The notes under the pieces are model-generated. The model did no database searches, was not told the origin of the DNA, and saw only the letters and a list, made by a program, of their open reading frames with translations. Positions 27,624 to 36,311 of a stretch of DNA of 64,000 bases are shown piece after piece (position 1 is the first letter of the stretch; every line of letters starts with the position of its first letter). The position numbers and the translations under genes were made by a program. Source of the DNA: an uncultured Shewanella sp. (GTDB lineage: Bacteria > Pseudomonadota > Gammaproteobacteria > Enterobacterales > Shewanellaceae); NCBI RefSeq assembly GCF_947501225.1, contig NZ_CANMUW010000006.1, positions 62,001 through 126,000 on the forward strand, read 5' to 3'.

Positions 27624-28463
27624 ATGAACATAATAAGAAAAAAACTGTGGCCACTCGCCATTTCCCTTTCGGTTTTGTCGATTGCTGTGTCACCGGCAAG
27701 CGCGGAGCCGGCAAAAAGGGTGGTCGCATTGTCGCCTCATTCGGTGGAGATGCTCTATGCGATTGGAGCGGGAGAGTCCATCCTGGCTACCACTGAACAT
27801 GCCGATTATCCGGAGCAGGCGCTGCAAATTCCCCGTATCGGTGGTTATCATGGCATTCAGATTGAGCGGGTGATTGAGCTGGAGCCAGACCTGGTCGTGG
27901 TATGGGGGAGCGGGAATAAGGCCGAAGATATCGAAAAGCTTAAAAAGCTGGGCTTCAAGGTTTATAACAGCGATCCAAAGACACTTGAGTCTGTTGCAGA
28001 TGAACTCGAGGAGTTGGGGGAGTTAACCGGGCATAGAAGAGAGGCGTCAGAGGTGGCTGCGGGTTACCGGTTGCAGCTGGAGGCGTTACGTGAGAGCAAT
28101 TCGGTTAAACCTAAGGTCAAGGTGTTCTATCAACTCTGGTCCACCCCTTTGATGTCTGTGGCTAAGAATAGCTGGATTCAGCAATTGATCGATGTCTGTC
28201 ATGGTGAGAATGTCTTCTACGATGCAGCCAGTGAATATCCGCAACTTAGTCTGGAGAACGTGGTGTTGAAGATGCCGGATGTGATCTTACAGAGTCAGGA
28301 TAAGGGGAATATTCTCGGTGTGGACTGGAGTCGATGGCAGGAGGTCCCGGCGGTAAGGAATAAGCATATCTATCCACTCAATGCCGATCTCCTGCATCGA
28401 GCCGCTCCCCGCGCCATATTAGGCGTTGAGTCGCTTTGTGATGCCCTGGATAAGGCGCGCTGA
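27624..28463 (+). CDS. btuF: Periplasmic cobalamin-binding protein
   Basis: About 279 residues from ATG 27624, which places a normal signal peptide (LWPLAISLSVLSIAVSPASA) at the N-terminus. The mature chain has the class III binding-protein layout: RVVALSPHSVEMLYAIGAG, then PRIGGYHGIQIERVIELEPDLVVVWG, a long helix bridge, and a C-terminal lobe. With btuC and btuD upstream in the same neighbourhood, corrinoid binding is the best assignment. It is separated from them by the tRNA and repeat region and probably has its own promoter. Confidence 0.87.
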   Translation: MNIIRKKLWPLAISLSVLSIAVSPASAEPAKRVVALSPHSVEMLYAIGAGESILATTEHADYPEQALQIPRIGGYHGIQIERVIELEPDLVVVWGSGNKAEDIEKLKKLGFKVYNSDPKTLESVADELEELGELTGHRREASEVAAGYRLQLEALRESNSVKPKVKVFYQLWSTPLMSVAKNSWIQQLIDVCHGENVFYDAASEYPQLSLENVVLKMPDVILQSQDKGNILGVDWSRWQEVPAVRNKHIYPLNADLLHRAAPRAILGVESLCDALDKAR

Positions 28464-28481
28464 TCCTATTGAGGGTTACAG

Positions 28482-28505
28482 TGTAGGAGCGGCTTTAGCC
28501 GCGAA
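28482..28505. repeat. REP-like palindrome
   Basis: Consensus copy after btuF, followed by the AGCTGTAAG...GGTAAGTAAGAG module at about 28520-28550. Confidence 0.85.
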
Positions 28506-28656
28506 GGTTTCAGTTTAAAAAGCTGTAAGTGTTAAGCGGTAAGTAAGAGCCTGGTGGTCGTGACGATAAGTTTTAGCCGTAATCCTGAAATCATTTCAGG
28601 ATCCAGACTTTATTCTTTAAATCTTTCTTTACCTTGAGCTTGCAACTTCAGCCTGA

Positions 28657-28705
28657 ACTTAAAACTTAAAACTTAAAACTTAAAACTTAAAACTTAAAAC
28701 TTAAA
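28657..28705. repeat. 7-bp tandem array ACTTAAA, 7 units
   Basis: Same unit as the array before cobT, ending about 30 bases before the MAPEG gene, again in the untranslated leader. Confidence 0.9.
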
Positions 28706-28733
28706 ACTTCATTTTAAAAGGATTTTTACCTCT

Positions 28734-29117
28734 ATGACCACCATACTCATCTGTCTGTTTGTTGCCATGTTACTTCCCTACCTTGCAAAGGGGCCGGTGG
28801 CGGTCGCTATGGCAAAGCTGGGGGGCTATGATAACGCGCACCCCAGAGAGCAGCAGTCCAGGTTAAGTGGCTTCGGGGCCCGCGCTTTAGCGGCTCATCA
28901 GAATGCCTTCGAGTCTCTGTTGATATTTGGTCTGTCTGTGCTGACGGTGATTGCGACGCAGAATGTGACCGATACGGCCGTGTTGCTGGCGGTCATCCAT
29001 GTCGTCGCGCGTATGGCCTATCAGCTTCTGTACCTAATCGGTAAAAGCAGCTTACGGTCATTGTCATGGTTCGTCGCTATCTTCTGCTCGTTCGGGATCT
29101 TCTTTCAGGCGTTTTGA
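28734..29117 (+). CDS. MAPEG-family membrane protein
   Basis: A 127-residue inner-membrane protein with about four helices. The MAPEG signature is visible: DNAHPREQQSRLSGFGARALAAHQNAFE, in which the Arg, His, Asn and Glu are family-conserved. Eukaryotic relatives conjugate glutathione or make eicosanoids; bacterial roles are mostly unknown. Single-gene unit. Confidence 0.85.
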   Translation: MTTILICLFVAMLLPYLAKGPVAVAMAKLGGYDNAHPREQQSRLSGFGARALAAHQNAFESLLIFGLSVLTVIATQNVTDTAVLLAVIHVVARMAYQLLYLIGKSSLRSLSWFVAIFCSFGIFFQAF

Positions 29118-29358
29118 GCAGTTTCAGGCTAAAGAGTCGTAAGCTGTAAGTTTTAAGCTGCAAGTAAGAGCTGGAATCAACTTTAGTTCCTCACCCTGGA
29201 TATGGGTCAGATTTTCCCTCTCTGATTGGCTTTTCTTGGCCTGGATCACTTTTTTATACATTCCTTAGTTTTTCCTAATGAAATAAATTCTCATGTACTT
29301 GACGATGTAATAAACTAGCCCGCAAGAAAATTGGATTGTCAGGGTATTAGGGTTAAGT

Positions 29359-31011
29359 ATGAAGAAGTTACTGATTGTTGGTGGTGTGGCTGGAGGTGCC
29401 TCAGCGGCTGCGCGAGCCAGACGATTAAATGAAGAAGCTGAAATTATCATGTTTGAACGTGGTGAGTTTGTCTCCTTTGCTAATTGTGGCTTGCCCTATC
29501 ATATCAGTGGTGAAATCGCCGACAGAAAGGCGCTTATTCTTCAGACACCTCAAAGTTTCAAAAATCGTTTTAATGTTGATGTGCGTGTGCGGCAGGAGGT
29601 CACTGCAATCGACAGAACGGCTAAAACCGTTACCGTAAAGAATCATGTCACAGGTGTGCAGTATCTGGAAAGTTATGATGCTCTGCTACTCTCTCCGGGC
29701 GCGGCTCCGGTAGCGCCGCCAATTCCTGGTCTGGATACTCCTTTAACGTTTTCACTGCGAAATATTCCCGATATGGATAGGATCTTAACCTCGCTTAAGG
29801 AGAATAAGCCTGCTCATGCCACGGTCGTCGGTGGTGGCTTTATCGGTTTGGAGATGATGGAGGCGCTCGATGAGTTGAATATCGATGTCACCCTGCTGGA
29901 GATGTCGCCCCAGGTGATGGCGCCGGTCGATCTCGAGATGGCTAATATGCTGCACAGGGAGATTGTTGATAAGGGCATAGATCTGCGGCTCAACTGTGGC
30001 CTGAGCAGCGTCGAACAGGTGGGCTCCGGTTTAAAGCTTTTCCTGAGTAACGGCGAGTCACTGGATACCGGAATTTTGATCTCTGCAGTCGGGGTTAAGC
30101 CGGAAACGACGCTGGCGGTAAACGCCGGTCTGGCAATAGGTGAGCTTGGCGGTATTGTGGTCGATGAGCAGATGAGAACCAGCGATACCTCCATCTACGC
30201 CGTTGGCGATGCCGTCGAGGAGTTTGATTTTCTCACCGGTGAGAAGGCGCTGATCCCGTTAGCCGGCCCGGCTAACCGTCAGGGGCGAATCGCTGCGAAT
30301 AATATCTTCGGTGCAGATGATAGCTATAACCGTACCCAGGGTACTTCCATCTGCAGGGTGTTCGATCTGGCTGTTGCAAGCACAGGACTCAACGAGAAAC
30401 GTCTTAAGCGCAGCGGTATTCCCTATGAGAAGATCTATGTGCACGGGGCGAGCCATGCCAGTTATTTCCCGGGGGCTCACCCGGTGTCACTTAAGCTGCT
30501 GTTTAGCACCGATGACGGCACGATATTAGGCGCTCAGGCCATTGGCCGTGATGGTATCGATAAGCGTATCGATGTAATGGCCGTTGCTATCAGGGCCGAA
30601 CTTACCGTTTACGATATGCAGGATATGGAGCTGACCTACGCGCCGCCATTCGGGTCGGCAAAAGATGTGCTGAATCAGGCGGGATTTGTCGCCTCCAACA
30701 GCTTGAAGGGTGAGACCCGTTTGTGCCACACGGCGGATATCGATGCCTTGAGCGAGTATCAGGTTCTGCTGGATGTCAGAAGGCCAGGGGAGATAGCCAA
30801 ATCCGGCTCGATTGAGGGGGCGATTAATATTCCTGTCGATCAACTCAGGGAGCGTCTCGATGAACTGCCGAGAGACAAGGAGATATTAATTATCTGTCAT
30901 GTCGGTTTACGCGGCCATGTGGCCTATCGCATGTTGGTCAATCATGGCTTCAGTGCCAAGAATATGACCGGCGGCTATAAGACCTATCAGGCGGTTAACG
31001 CTAAGTTCTAA
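29359..31011 (+). CDS. CoA-disulfide/persulfide reductase with C-terminal rhodanese domain (Npsr-like)
   Basis: A 550-residue flavoenzyme. Residues 1-450 are a pyridine-nucleotide disulfide oxidoreductase: FAD-binding GGVAGGASAA, redox Cys43 in FANCGLPYH, NADH site VVGGGFIGLEMME, and the FAD motif IYAVGDAVE. Residues ~460-550 are a rhodanese domain with active Cys513 in IICHVGLRGH. This fusion matches the NADH-dependent persulfide reductase described from Shewanella loihica PV-4, which acts on CoA-persulfide or polysulfide. Downstream YeeE/YedE halves fit a role in sulfane-sulfur handling. Confidence 0.92.
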   Translation: MKKLLIVGGVAGGASAAARARRLNEEAEIIMFERGEFVSFANCGLPYHISGEIADRKALILQTPQSFKNRFNVDVRVRQEVTAIDRTAKTVTVKNHVTGVQYLESYDALLLSPGAAPVAPPIPGLDTPLTFSLRNIPDMDRILTSLKENKPAHATVVGGGFIGLEMMEALDELNIDVTLLEMSPQVMAPVDLEMANMLHREIVDKGIDLRLNCGLSSVEQVGSGLKLFLSNGESLDTGILISAVGVKPETTLAVNAGLAIGELGGIVVDEQMRTSDTSIYAVGDAVEEFDFLTGEKALIPLAGPANRQGRIAANNIFGADDSYNRTQGTSICRVFDLAVASTGLNEKRLKRSGIPYEKIYVHGASHASYFPGAHPVSLKLLFSTDDGTILGAQAIGRDGIDKRIDVMAVAIRAELTVYDMQDMELTYAPPFGSAKDVLNQAGFVASNSLKGETRLCHTADIDALSEYQVLLDVRRPGEIAKSGSIEGAINIPVDQLRERLDELPRDKEILIICHVGLRGHVAYRMLVNHGFSAKNMTGGYKTYQAVNAKF

Positions 31012-31050
31012 CTATCGGTATTGTCATTGCTTCAATTCTAAGGGGACGTT

Positions 31051-31503
31051 TTGGAATTTTCATCGTTTGCCGCCGCATTGGGTGGCGGTGTGCTCATCGG
31101 CCTGTCTGCCATCCTGCTCATGATATTCAATGGCCGAATTGCCGGGATCAGCGGCATCCTGTCGTCGGCTATCTTTACGGATAAAAAGTTAACCGATGAA
31201 GGTTCTCCGGAAAAAACCTCCGCTCCATCCTGGCAGTGGTTCTTTATTGCCGGGTTAGTACTGTCGGGGATGATATATAGCCTTGTACATGAGCGGTTGG
31301 GCATACCGGCCTTCGGGTTCGATAGTGTATCGCAGCCTATGCTGTTAATCGGTGGTCTCCTGGTCGGCCTCGGGTGCAGCCTGGGGCGCGGTTGTACCAG
31401 CGGACACGGGATCTGTGGTATCGGGCGTCTATCTCTGCGTTCAATCCTGGCCACTTGCGTGTTTATTGCTGTGGCTGTCTCTACCGCAGTGCTTGTCCAT
31501 TGA
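31051..31503 (+). CDS. YeeE/YedE-family sulfur transport protein, first half
   Basis: About 150 residues, with four hydrophobic segments and the Cys motif GCTSGHGICGIGRLSLRS characteristic of YeeE/YedE proteins, which pass thiosulfate or sulfide-derived sulfur through conserved Cys. Starts at TTG 31051 after AGGGGA. It is 40 bases after the persulfide reductase gene and just before the second half. Confidence 0.88.
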   Translation: MEFSSFAAALGGGVLIGLSAILLMIFNGRIAGISGILSSAIFTDKKLTDEGSPEKTSAPSWQWFFIAGLVLSGMIYSLVHERLGIPAFGFDSVSQPMLLIGGLLVGLGCSLGRGCTSGHGICGIGRLSLRSILATCVFIAVAVSTAVLVH

Positions 31504-31555
31504 TGGTGCTTTTCATTTCGCACAGTCACAATAAAAAACTAGTGGGTCGTTCCTG

Positions 31556-32053
31556 ATGAAAACCTGTTTCACAATAAAAAACCGTTCGATGAAGAGCAAA
31601 ATCCTGGCATTACTCTGTGGTGTGCTATTTGGTTCAGGCTTGCTGCTGTCAGGACTGGGCGATCCGGCTAAGGTGATAGGCTTTCTCGATATCAGCCGTA
31701 TCTCAGACGGTAGCTGGGATCCAGCCTTGATGGTGGTAATGACAGGGGCGTTAGCCGTCTATATGTCACTGTTCTACCTTGTGGTTAAGCCTCGTGTCAG
31801 GGCAAACCTTGCTCCTGTGTGTGAAACCCAATATCACCTGCCGGAAAAGAAAACCTTAGACAGGCAGCTGATTATCGGTGCGGGCCTGTTTGGACTGGGC
31901 TGGGGGAGCGTTGGGATCTGTCCGGGTCCTGCTATTGTCAATATTGCCACCCTTGATATGAACCTTGGCCTGTTTCTCCTGGCCATGTTGTTCGGTCTCT
32001 ATATCGGTAAACTTATCAATTCTGCCCAACCCGATATGGTGAAGGCGAGTTAG
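31556..32053 (+). CDS. DUF6691 / YeeE-like second half
   Basis: About 165 residues with four hydrophobic segments. The partner motif GLGWGSVGICPGPAIVNIA carries the conserved Cys, and GSGLLLSGLGDPAKVIGFLD is typical of DUF6691. It forms a split YeeE/YedE pair with the preceding gene. The first ATG has a weak ribosome site; an internal ATG 33 bases on is an alternative start. Confidence 0.85.
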   Translation: MKTCFTIKNRSMKSKILALLCGVLFGSGLLLSGLGDPAKVIGFLDISRISDGSWDPALMVVMTGALAVYMSLFYLVVKPRVRANLAPVCETQYHLPEKKTLDRQLIIGAGLFGLGWGSVGICPGPAIVNIATLDMNLGLFLLAMLFGLYIGKLINSAQPDMVKAS

Positions 32054-32058
32054 TATAC

Positions 32059-32081
32059 GTAGGAGCGGCTTTAGCCGCGAA
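32059..32081. repeat. REP-like palindrome
   Basis: Consensus copy 6 bases after the stop of the DUF6691 gene; near 32168 a short tract of CTCGCGACTCGCG heptads follows. Confidence 0.82.
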
Positions 32082-32206
32082 GCTTTTGGGCCCGTTACCC
32101 TGAACATTTTCTATGTAAAGAGCAGGAGCCAGACTTTAAGTTCATAGCTTTTTTCGCACTATCTCTGGCTCGCGACTCGCGTCTCGAAACTCTTCGTTTA
32201 AAAAAA

Positions 32207-32275
32207 CCGGACACTTTCCCCTTATCGGACATCTTTTCCTCAAAACCGGACACTTTCCCCTGTGTCCGCGGACAC
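32207..32275. promoter_or_regulatory. Phased CGGACAC half-sites, candidate activator-binding array
   Basis: Half-sites CCGGACAC at 32207 and 32246, a variant CGGACATC at 32226 and a full 14-bp palindrome GTGTCCGCGGACAC at 32262-32275. Spacing is about 19-22 bases, two helical turns. The palindrome centre is roughly 95 bases upstream of the expected sigma54 start, the normal position for an NtrC-type enhancer. The operon encodes exactly such a regulator at 37645. Confidence 0.6.
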
Positions 32276-32338
32276 TTTCTGTTGAACAGAATCAACAGTA
32301 GATTCATAACGTGCTGATATTATTAATCTAACTGCTTT

Positions 32339-32354
32339 TGGCACACTACTTGTA
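32339..32354 (+). promoter_or_regulatory. Sigma54 (-24/-12) promoter
   Basis: TGGCAC-N5-TTGTA matches the sigma54 consensus at all but one of the key bases (TTGT for TTGC), with GG and GT 12 apart. Expected start near 32365, 50 bases before the adaptor gene. Confidence 0.78.
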
Positions 32355-32414
32355 GTAAGAGTGTTAATTCAGCGCTATTTACACAATAGTGACCAAACGG
32401 ACAGTTAGGGATAG

Positions 32415-33680
32415 ATGATGATTCAGGATACGAGCGGACAGGACAGGGTTATAGAGGCGAGCCTGACGAGAAAGTTTAAATTTCCTCTGCTGGCGGGCGT
32501 TGCCGTACTGCTGGTCTCCGGCCTGGTATGGGCGAGTATCGGTGGTAGTCAGGTTAGTGAGTCAATCAGCCGGAGTGAGCTGAGATTTGCCACCTTAGAG
32601 CGGGGTACGCTTACACGTGATATCGCCACTACCGGTAAAATCGTTGCCGCCAATGCGCCTGTCCTCTATAGCAGCGAGCAGGGGACGGTTACCTTGATCG
32701 CAAAACCTGGCGACCATGTCGAAAAGGGGGATGTGGTTGCCACCATCGAAAGTCACAAACTCACCAATAGCCTGAAGCAACAACAAGCTCTGTTAGAGGG
32801 GATGAAAAGTGCATTAGAGCGTGCTCGTCTCGACGCCCGTCGTCAACAGCTTAAAGCGCAACAGACTATCGATATGGCTGAGGTGGATCTTGCTGCCGCC
32901 GATCGTGAGAGCCGTCGTGGTGACGAGCTTATTCATAATGAGCTGATCTCTAAGATAGATTTTGAGAAGGGGAAAGACGACCTCCATAAGGCTAAGTTGC
33001 TTTGGGCTCACGCAAGGCAGGAAGCGGAGCTGATGAAAGACACGCTCACCTTCGAGGTGAAGAATAAAGTGGCCGAGGTTAACCGTCAGGCACTGGTCGT
33101 TGCAGAGCTTGAGCGCCAGGTGGCAGCCCTTAGCGTTGTGGCCCCGGTGGGCGGCATCATAGGTAACTGGTTGACAGAGCAGAAAGCGCGTATCGCCCAG
33201 AGCCAGCCAATCCTTACCGTGGTTGACCTGAGTGCCTTCGAGGCCGAGCTGGCTGTGCCCGAGTCCTATGCCGATGAGTTGGGCTTAGGCATGGATGTGG
33301 AGTTGAGTTTCGGCTCTCTGACACTGATGGGGCAGCTCTCCTCCATCTCGCCTGAGGTCAGAAATCGTGAGGTGACCGCCCGGGTTCGATTCGAGCAGGA
33401 TAAAAGCTTACAACTCCGTCAAAATCAGAGACTGTCGGCACGGGTATTACTGGAAAACAGACCCGATGTGCTGATGGTCAAACGCGGCGCCTTTGTATCC
33501 ACCGGTGGTGGTCGGGAGGTGTACGCCATGAATGGCGATATTGCGGAGCAGACTTCAATTCAGCTTGGTGCCCGCAGCATGAGCCATATCGAGGTACTTC
33601 AGGGCGGGAAGGTCGGTGATGTTTGGGTTATCTCAAGCATTCAACCATTTAACAAAGCAGCGCAAGTACTGGTTCGTTAA
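32415..33680 (+). CDS. HlyD/MacA-type periplasmic adaptor
   Basis: A 421-residue membrane-fusion protein. One N-terminal membrane anchor (FPLLAGVAVLLVSGLVWASI), then split lipoyl halves (IAKPGDHVEKGDVVATIES and the later SVVAPVGGIIGNWL) around a long helical hairpin (residues ~115-225), then beta-barrel domains. It would bridge the inner-membrane ABC pump encoded downstream to an outer-membrane channel supplied from elsewhere. First gene of the sigma54-controlled operon. Confidence 0.9.
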   Translation: MMIQDTSGQDRVIEASLTRKFKFPLLAGVAVLLVSGLVWASIGGSQVSESISRSELRFATLERGTLTRDIATTGKIVAANAPVLYSSEQGTVTLIAKPGDHVEKGDVVATIESHKLTNSLKQQQALLEGMKSALERARLDARRQQLKAQQTIDMAEVDLAAADRESRRGDELIHNELISKIDFEKGKDDLHKAKLLWAHARQEAELMKDTLTFEVKNKVAEVNRQALVVAELERQVAALSVVAPVGGIIGNWLTEQKARIAQSQPILTVVDLSAFEAELAVPESYADELGLGMDVELSFGSLTLMGQLSSISPEVRNREVTARVRFEQDKSLQLRQNQRLSARVLLENRPDVLMVKRGAFVSTGGGREVYAMNGDIAEQTSIQLGARSMSHIEVLQGGKVGDVWVISSIQPFNKAAQVLVR

Positions 33681-33687
33681 GGAGAAC

Positions 33688-34050
33688 ATGATGAACAGAT
33701 TAAAGCAAATTACGAACGAGCAAAGCGGCTTCAACCAGGTAAGGGATATTGGCGTGAATAGAGCCATCAGCATGAAAGGAGCCTTCAGCGTTAAACGAGC
33801 CTTCAGCCCACAAAAAGTCACAACCGTATTTGCACTGGTACTGCTGTTGGTGGCCGTACAGGTATCGACCCAGAGTGTCGGTGACTGGTTTGTATTCGGA
33901 CTGAATATCTTAGAGCTTACCGAGCCGCTTTCAGAAGTTTCAGATGTCGGGGCCAGCGTGAGTACTAATGTAACGGGCAGTGTAACGGCTAATGCGCCTG
34001 ACTTTATACAGAAAATAGTGATGACGTTAGTCGAATATGTATTGGATTAA
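33688..34050 (+). CDS. Small single-pass membrane protein in the ABC operon
   Basis: About 120 residues from ATG 33688 (or 33691), after TAAGGAG. One hydrophobic segment (TVFALVLLLVAVQVS) and a Ser/Thr/Val-rich, probably periplasmic tail. No family recognised. Residues ~30-42 (MKGAFSVKRAFSPQK) are encoded by two copies of the GAGCCTTCAGC repeat found intergenically at 26975-27145, so part of the N-terminus may be repeat-derived. It might be an accessory protein of the pump. Confidence 0.55.
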   Translation: MMNRLKQITNEQSGFNQVRDIGVNRAISMKGAFSVKRAFSPQKVTTVFALVLLLVAVQVSTQSVGDWFVFGLNILELTEPLSEVSDVGASVSTNVTGSVTANAPDFIQKIVMTLVEYVLD

Positions 34051-34058
34051 AGACTCAA

Positions 34059-34122
34059 TGTAAGGCCGGCTTCAGTCGGGAAAGATGATTCAAATATATG
34101 TAGGACCGGCTTTAGCCGGGAA
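34059..34122. repeat. Two variant REP palindromes (CCGGCTT-AGCCGG type)
   Basis: Copies at 34059-34082 (GGCCGGCTTCAGTCGGG) and 34099-34122 (GACCGGCTTTAGCCGGG) with altered arms relative to the main family. They lie inside the operon, between the small membrane protein and the ATPase. Confidence 0.75.
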
Positions 34123-34206
34123 TGGAAAAGAGTTGCAAAGTACCTCCTGCAATCACACACAATGAATATCAAAGAATTAAGCGATAAAAAATAGGGAATA
34201 TTGACC

Positions 34207-34980
34207 ATGTTATCGATGAAGAATATCAGCAAAGTGTTTAAAACGGATCTGGTGGAGACTCATGCGCTGCGTGATTTTAATCTTGAGGTGAATGAGGGCG
34301 AGTTTGTCGCGGTTACCGGTCCATCGGGCTCGGGTAAAACCACCTTCCTCAATATTGCCGGTTTGCTCGAAGGTTTTACTCAGGGGGATTATTTTCTCGA
34401 TGGTGTGAATATCTCAAACTTAAGCGATAACAGGAGTGCGGCGATTCGAAATGAGAAGATAGGTTTTATCTTTCAGGGCTTTAACCTGATACCGGATCTG
34501 AATCTGGCCGAAAATGTTGAGGTGCCGTTGCGTTATCGCGGCTTCAACTCCAAGGAGCGCAAGCGCCGTGTACAGCAGGCGCTGGAGCAGGTGGGCCTGG
34601 GGGCCCGTATGAAGCATCTTCCATCTCAGCTTTCCGGTGGCCAGCAGCAGCGTGTCGCGATTGCCCGGGCGCTGGCTGGTGAACCAAGGTTCCTGCTTGC
34701 CGATGAGCCAACGGGTAACCTGGATAGCATGATGGCGCGTCAGGTGATGGAGCTGTTGGAGGAGATTAACAAGGCGGGAACCACCATTATCATGGTGACC
34801 CACGACCCTGAGCTTGCCCGTCGTGCCCAGCGAAATATTCAGATTGTCGATGGTCAGGTGTGTGACTTCACCATGTATCAAGGTGGGGAGGGGTATCAAG
34901 GTGGAGAGCGTATCAGCGAGAAGCCACATCTGGTGACAGAGTCTCAGGTGTCTTCAAATCAAGATAAAGTGGCGAGTTAA
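34207..34980 (+). CDS. MacB/LolD-type ABC transporter ATPase
   Basis: About 257 residues from ATG 34207 (AGGGA at 34193-34197). Walker [10 protein letters not shown], signature [17 protein letters not shown], Walker [14 protein letters not shown] and VTHDPELA. The LolD/MacB subclass shows in [20 protein letters not shown]. It energises the two FtsX-like permeases that follow. The C-terminal ~30 residues are a polar tail. Confidence 0.92.
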   Translation: MLSMKNISKVFKTDLVETHALRDFNLEVNEGEFVAVTGPSGSGKTTFLNIAGLLEGFTQGDYFLDGVNISNLSDNRSAAIRNEKIGFIFQGFNLIPDLNLAENVEVPLRYRGFNSKERKRRVQQALEQVGLGARMKHLPSQLSGGQQQRVAIARALAGEPRFLLADEPTGNLDSMMARQVMELLEEINKAGTTIIMVTHDPELARRAQRNIQIVDGQVCDFTMYQGGEGYQGGERISEKPHLVTESQVSSNQDKVAS

Positions 34981-34991
34981 GGAGAGTAGCT

Positions 34992-36293
34992 ATGTTTTTC
35001 TATTATCTGGATCTCGCCTGGCGCAGCATCAGGAAGACGCCATTTTTATCATTACTTATGGTGCTTGCCATCTCAATTGGTATAGGGATCACCATCACCA
35101 CGTTGAATATCTATCAGATGGCATCGATAAACCCGGCAGGGGAGCGTTCGTCTCATTTGTTTGCCGTACGTTTATGGAGTCAGGGAATCGACACCTGGGA
35201 TGAGCTTAACCCTCAGGTCACCTATCAAGATGGTTTTAATCTGCGTAAAAGCCCAGTGCCTGTAAGGCAGAGCCCTATGTTCCGTACCGGCTTTGCGGTG
35301 CAAAATGATGATCCTGATTTCAAGCCCATATTAGAAGGTGCTCGCGTCATAGACAGAGATTTCTTTGGCCTATTTTCCATACCATTTCTCTATGGCGAGG
35401 CATGGGAAAAGCAGGTCGATATTGACTCTGCCTATCAGGTGGTAATTAGAGAAGATCTCAACAAGGAGCTGTTTGGTGGCGAAAATAGTGTGGGCCGTAC
35501 CATCTACCTCAACCAGAAGCCTTATCAAGTGGTGGGAGTGATCGACAACTGGAACCCAAGCCCTAAGTATTATGATGTTAACAACGGTGCCTTTAACGAT
35601 GCCGAGCGGATATTCGTCCCCTATTCGCTGGCGCCTATAGAGGAGTACCAAAGCTGGGGGAATAATCAAAGCTGGAGAAATGAGTCTCTTAATACTTATG
35701 CGGAACGTTTAGCTTCTGAGTCTCATTGGAATCAATATTGGGTTGAACTCAATACACCGGAGCAGAAACAGGCCTATGAAGAGTGGTTGTCTAACTATAT
35801 CGAGCAACAAAAATTGATCGGTCGCTTCGAGATGCCGGAGGCTAAAGCAGACCTCTCCGATGTGGCAACTTGGCTTAAGGTAAATAATGTTGTGCCAGAA
35901 GATAATAAGATCCTCGTTGGCTTGAGTGCACTATTTCTTATCGTGTGTATGGTTAACATGCTTGGATTGTTACTGGCTAAGTTTCTCAAACGTGCGTCCG
36001 AGGTTGGCGTTCGCCGTGCCATTGGCGCTAGCCAAGGTCAGATTTTCTCTCAGCACTTGGTTGAGGTTGGGTTAATTGGTTTCTGTGGTGGTTTATTAGG
36101 CCTGGTATGGGCTTGGGGGTCACTATCTATGTTGTCGCTTCATTTTGAACTGGAAGATGCTTTGACCCAACTAGACTCAAGCATGTGGGTGCTTGCACCT
36201 GGTATTGCCATCTTAGCAGCACTTTTGGCCGGTATTTATCCCGCTTGGCGTATCTGTTCGACCAACCCCAGCGTTCATCTGAAAAGCCAATAA
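34992..36293 (+). CDS. FtsX/MacB-like ABC permease 1
   Basis: A 433-residue permease: an N-terminal membrane helix, a ~270-residue periplasmic domain of MacB_PCD type, then three C-terminal helices with the family loop KRASEVGVRRAIGAS. Such proteins act as mechanotransmission pumps that push substrate from the periplasm into an adaptor/outer-membrane channel. Pairs with the next gene as a heterodimer. Confidence 0.9.
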   Translation: MFFYYLDLAWRSIRKTPFLSLLMVLAISIGIGITITTLNIYQMASINPAGERSSHLFAVRLWSQGIDTWDELNPQVTYQDGFNLRKSPVPVRQSPMFRTGFAVQNDDPDFKPILEGARVIDRDFFGLFSIPFLYGEAWEKQVDIDSAYQVVIREDLNKELFGGENSVGRTIYLNQKPYQVVGVIDNWNPSPKYYDVNNGAFNDAERIFVPYSLAPIEEYQSWGNNQSWRNESLNTYAERLASESHWNQYWVELNTPEQKQAYEEWLSNYIEQQKLIGRFEMPEAKADLSDVATWLKVNNVVPEDNKILVGLSALFLIVCMVNMLGLLLAKFLKRASEVGVRRAIGASQGQIFSQHLVEVGLIGFCGGLLGLVWAWGSLSMLSLHFELEDALTQLDSSMWVLAPGIAILAALLAGIYPAWRICSTNPSVHLKSQ

Positions 36294-36311
36294 AGAGAGG
36301 GAGAGCTTGGC

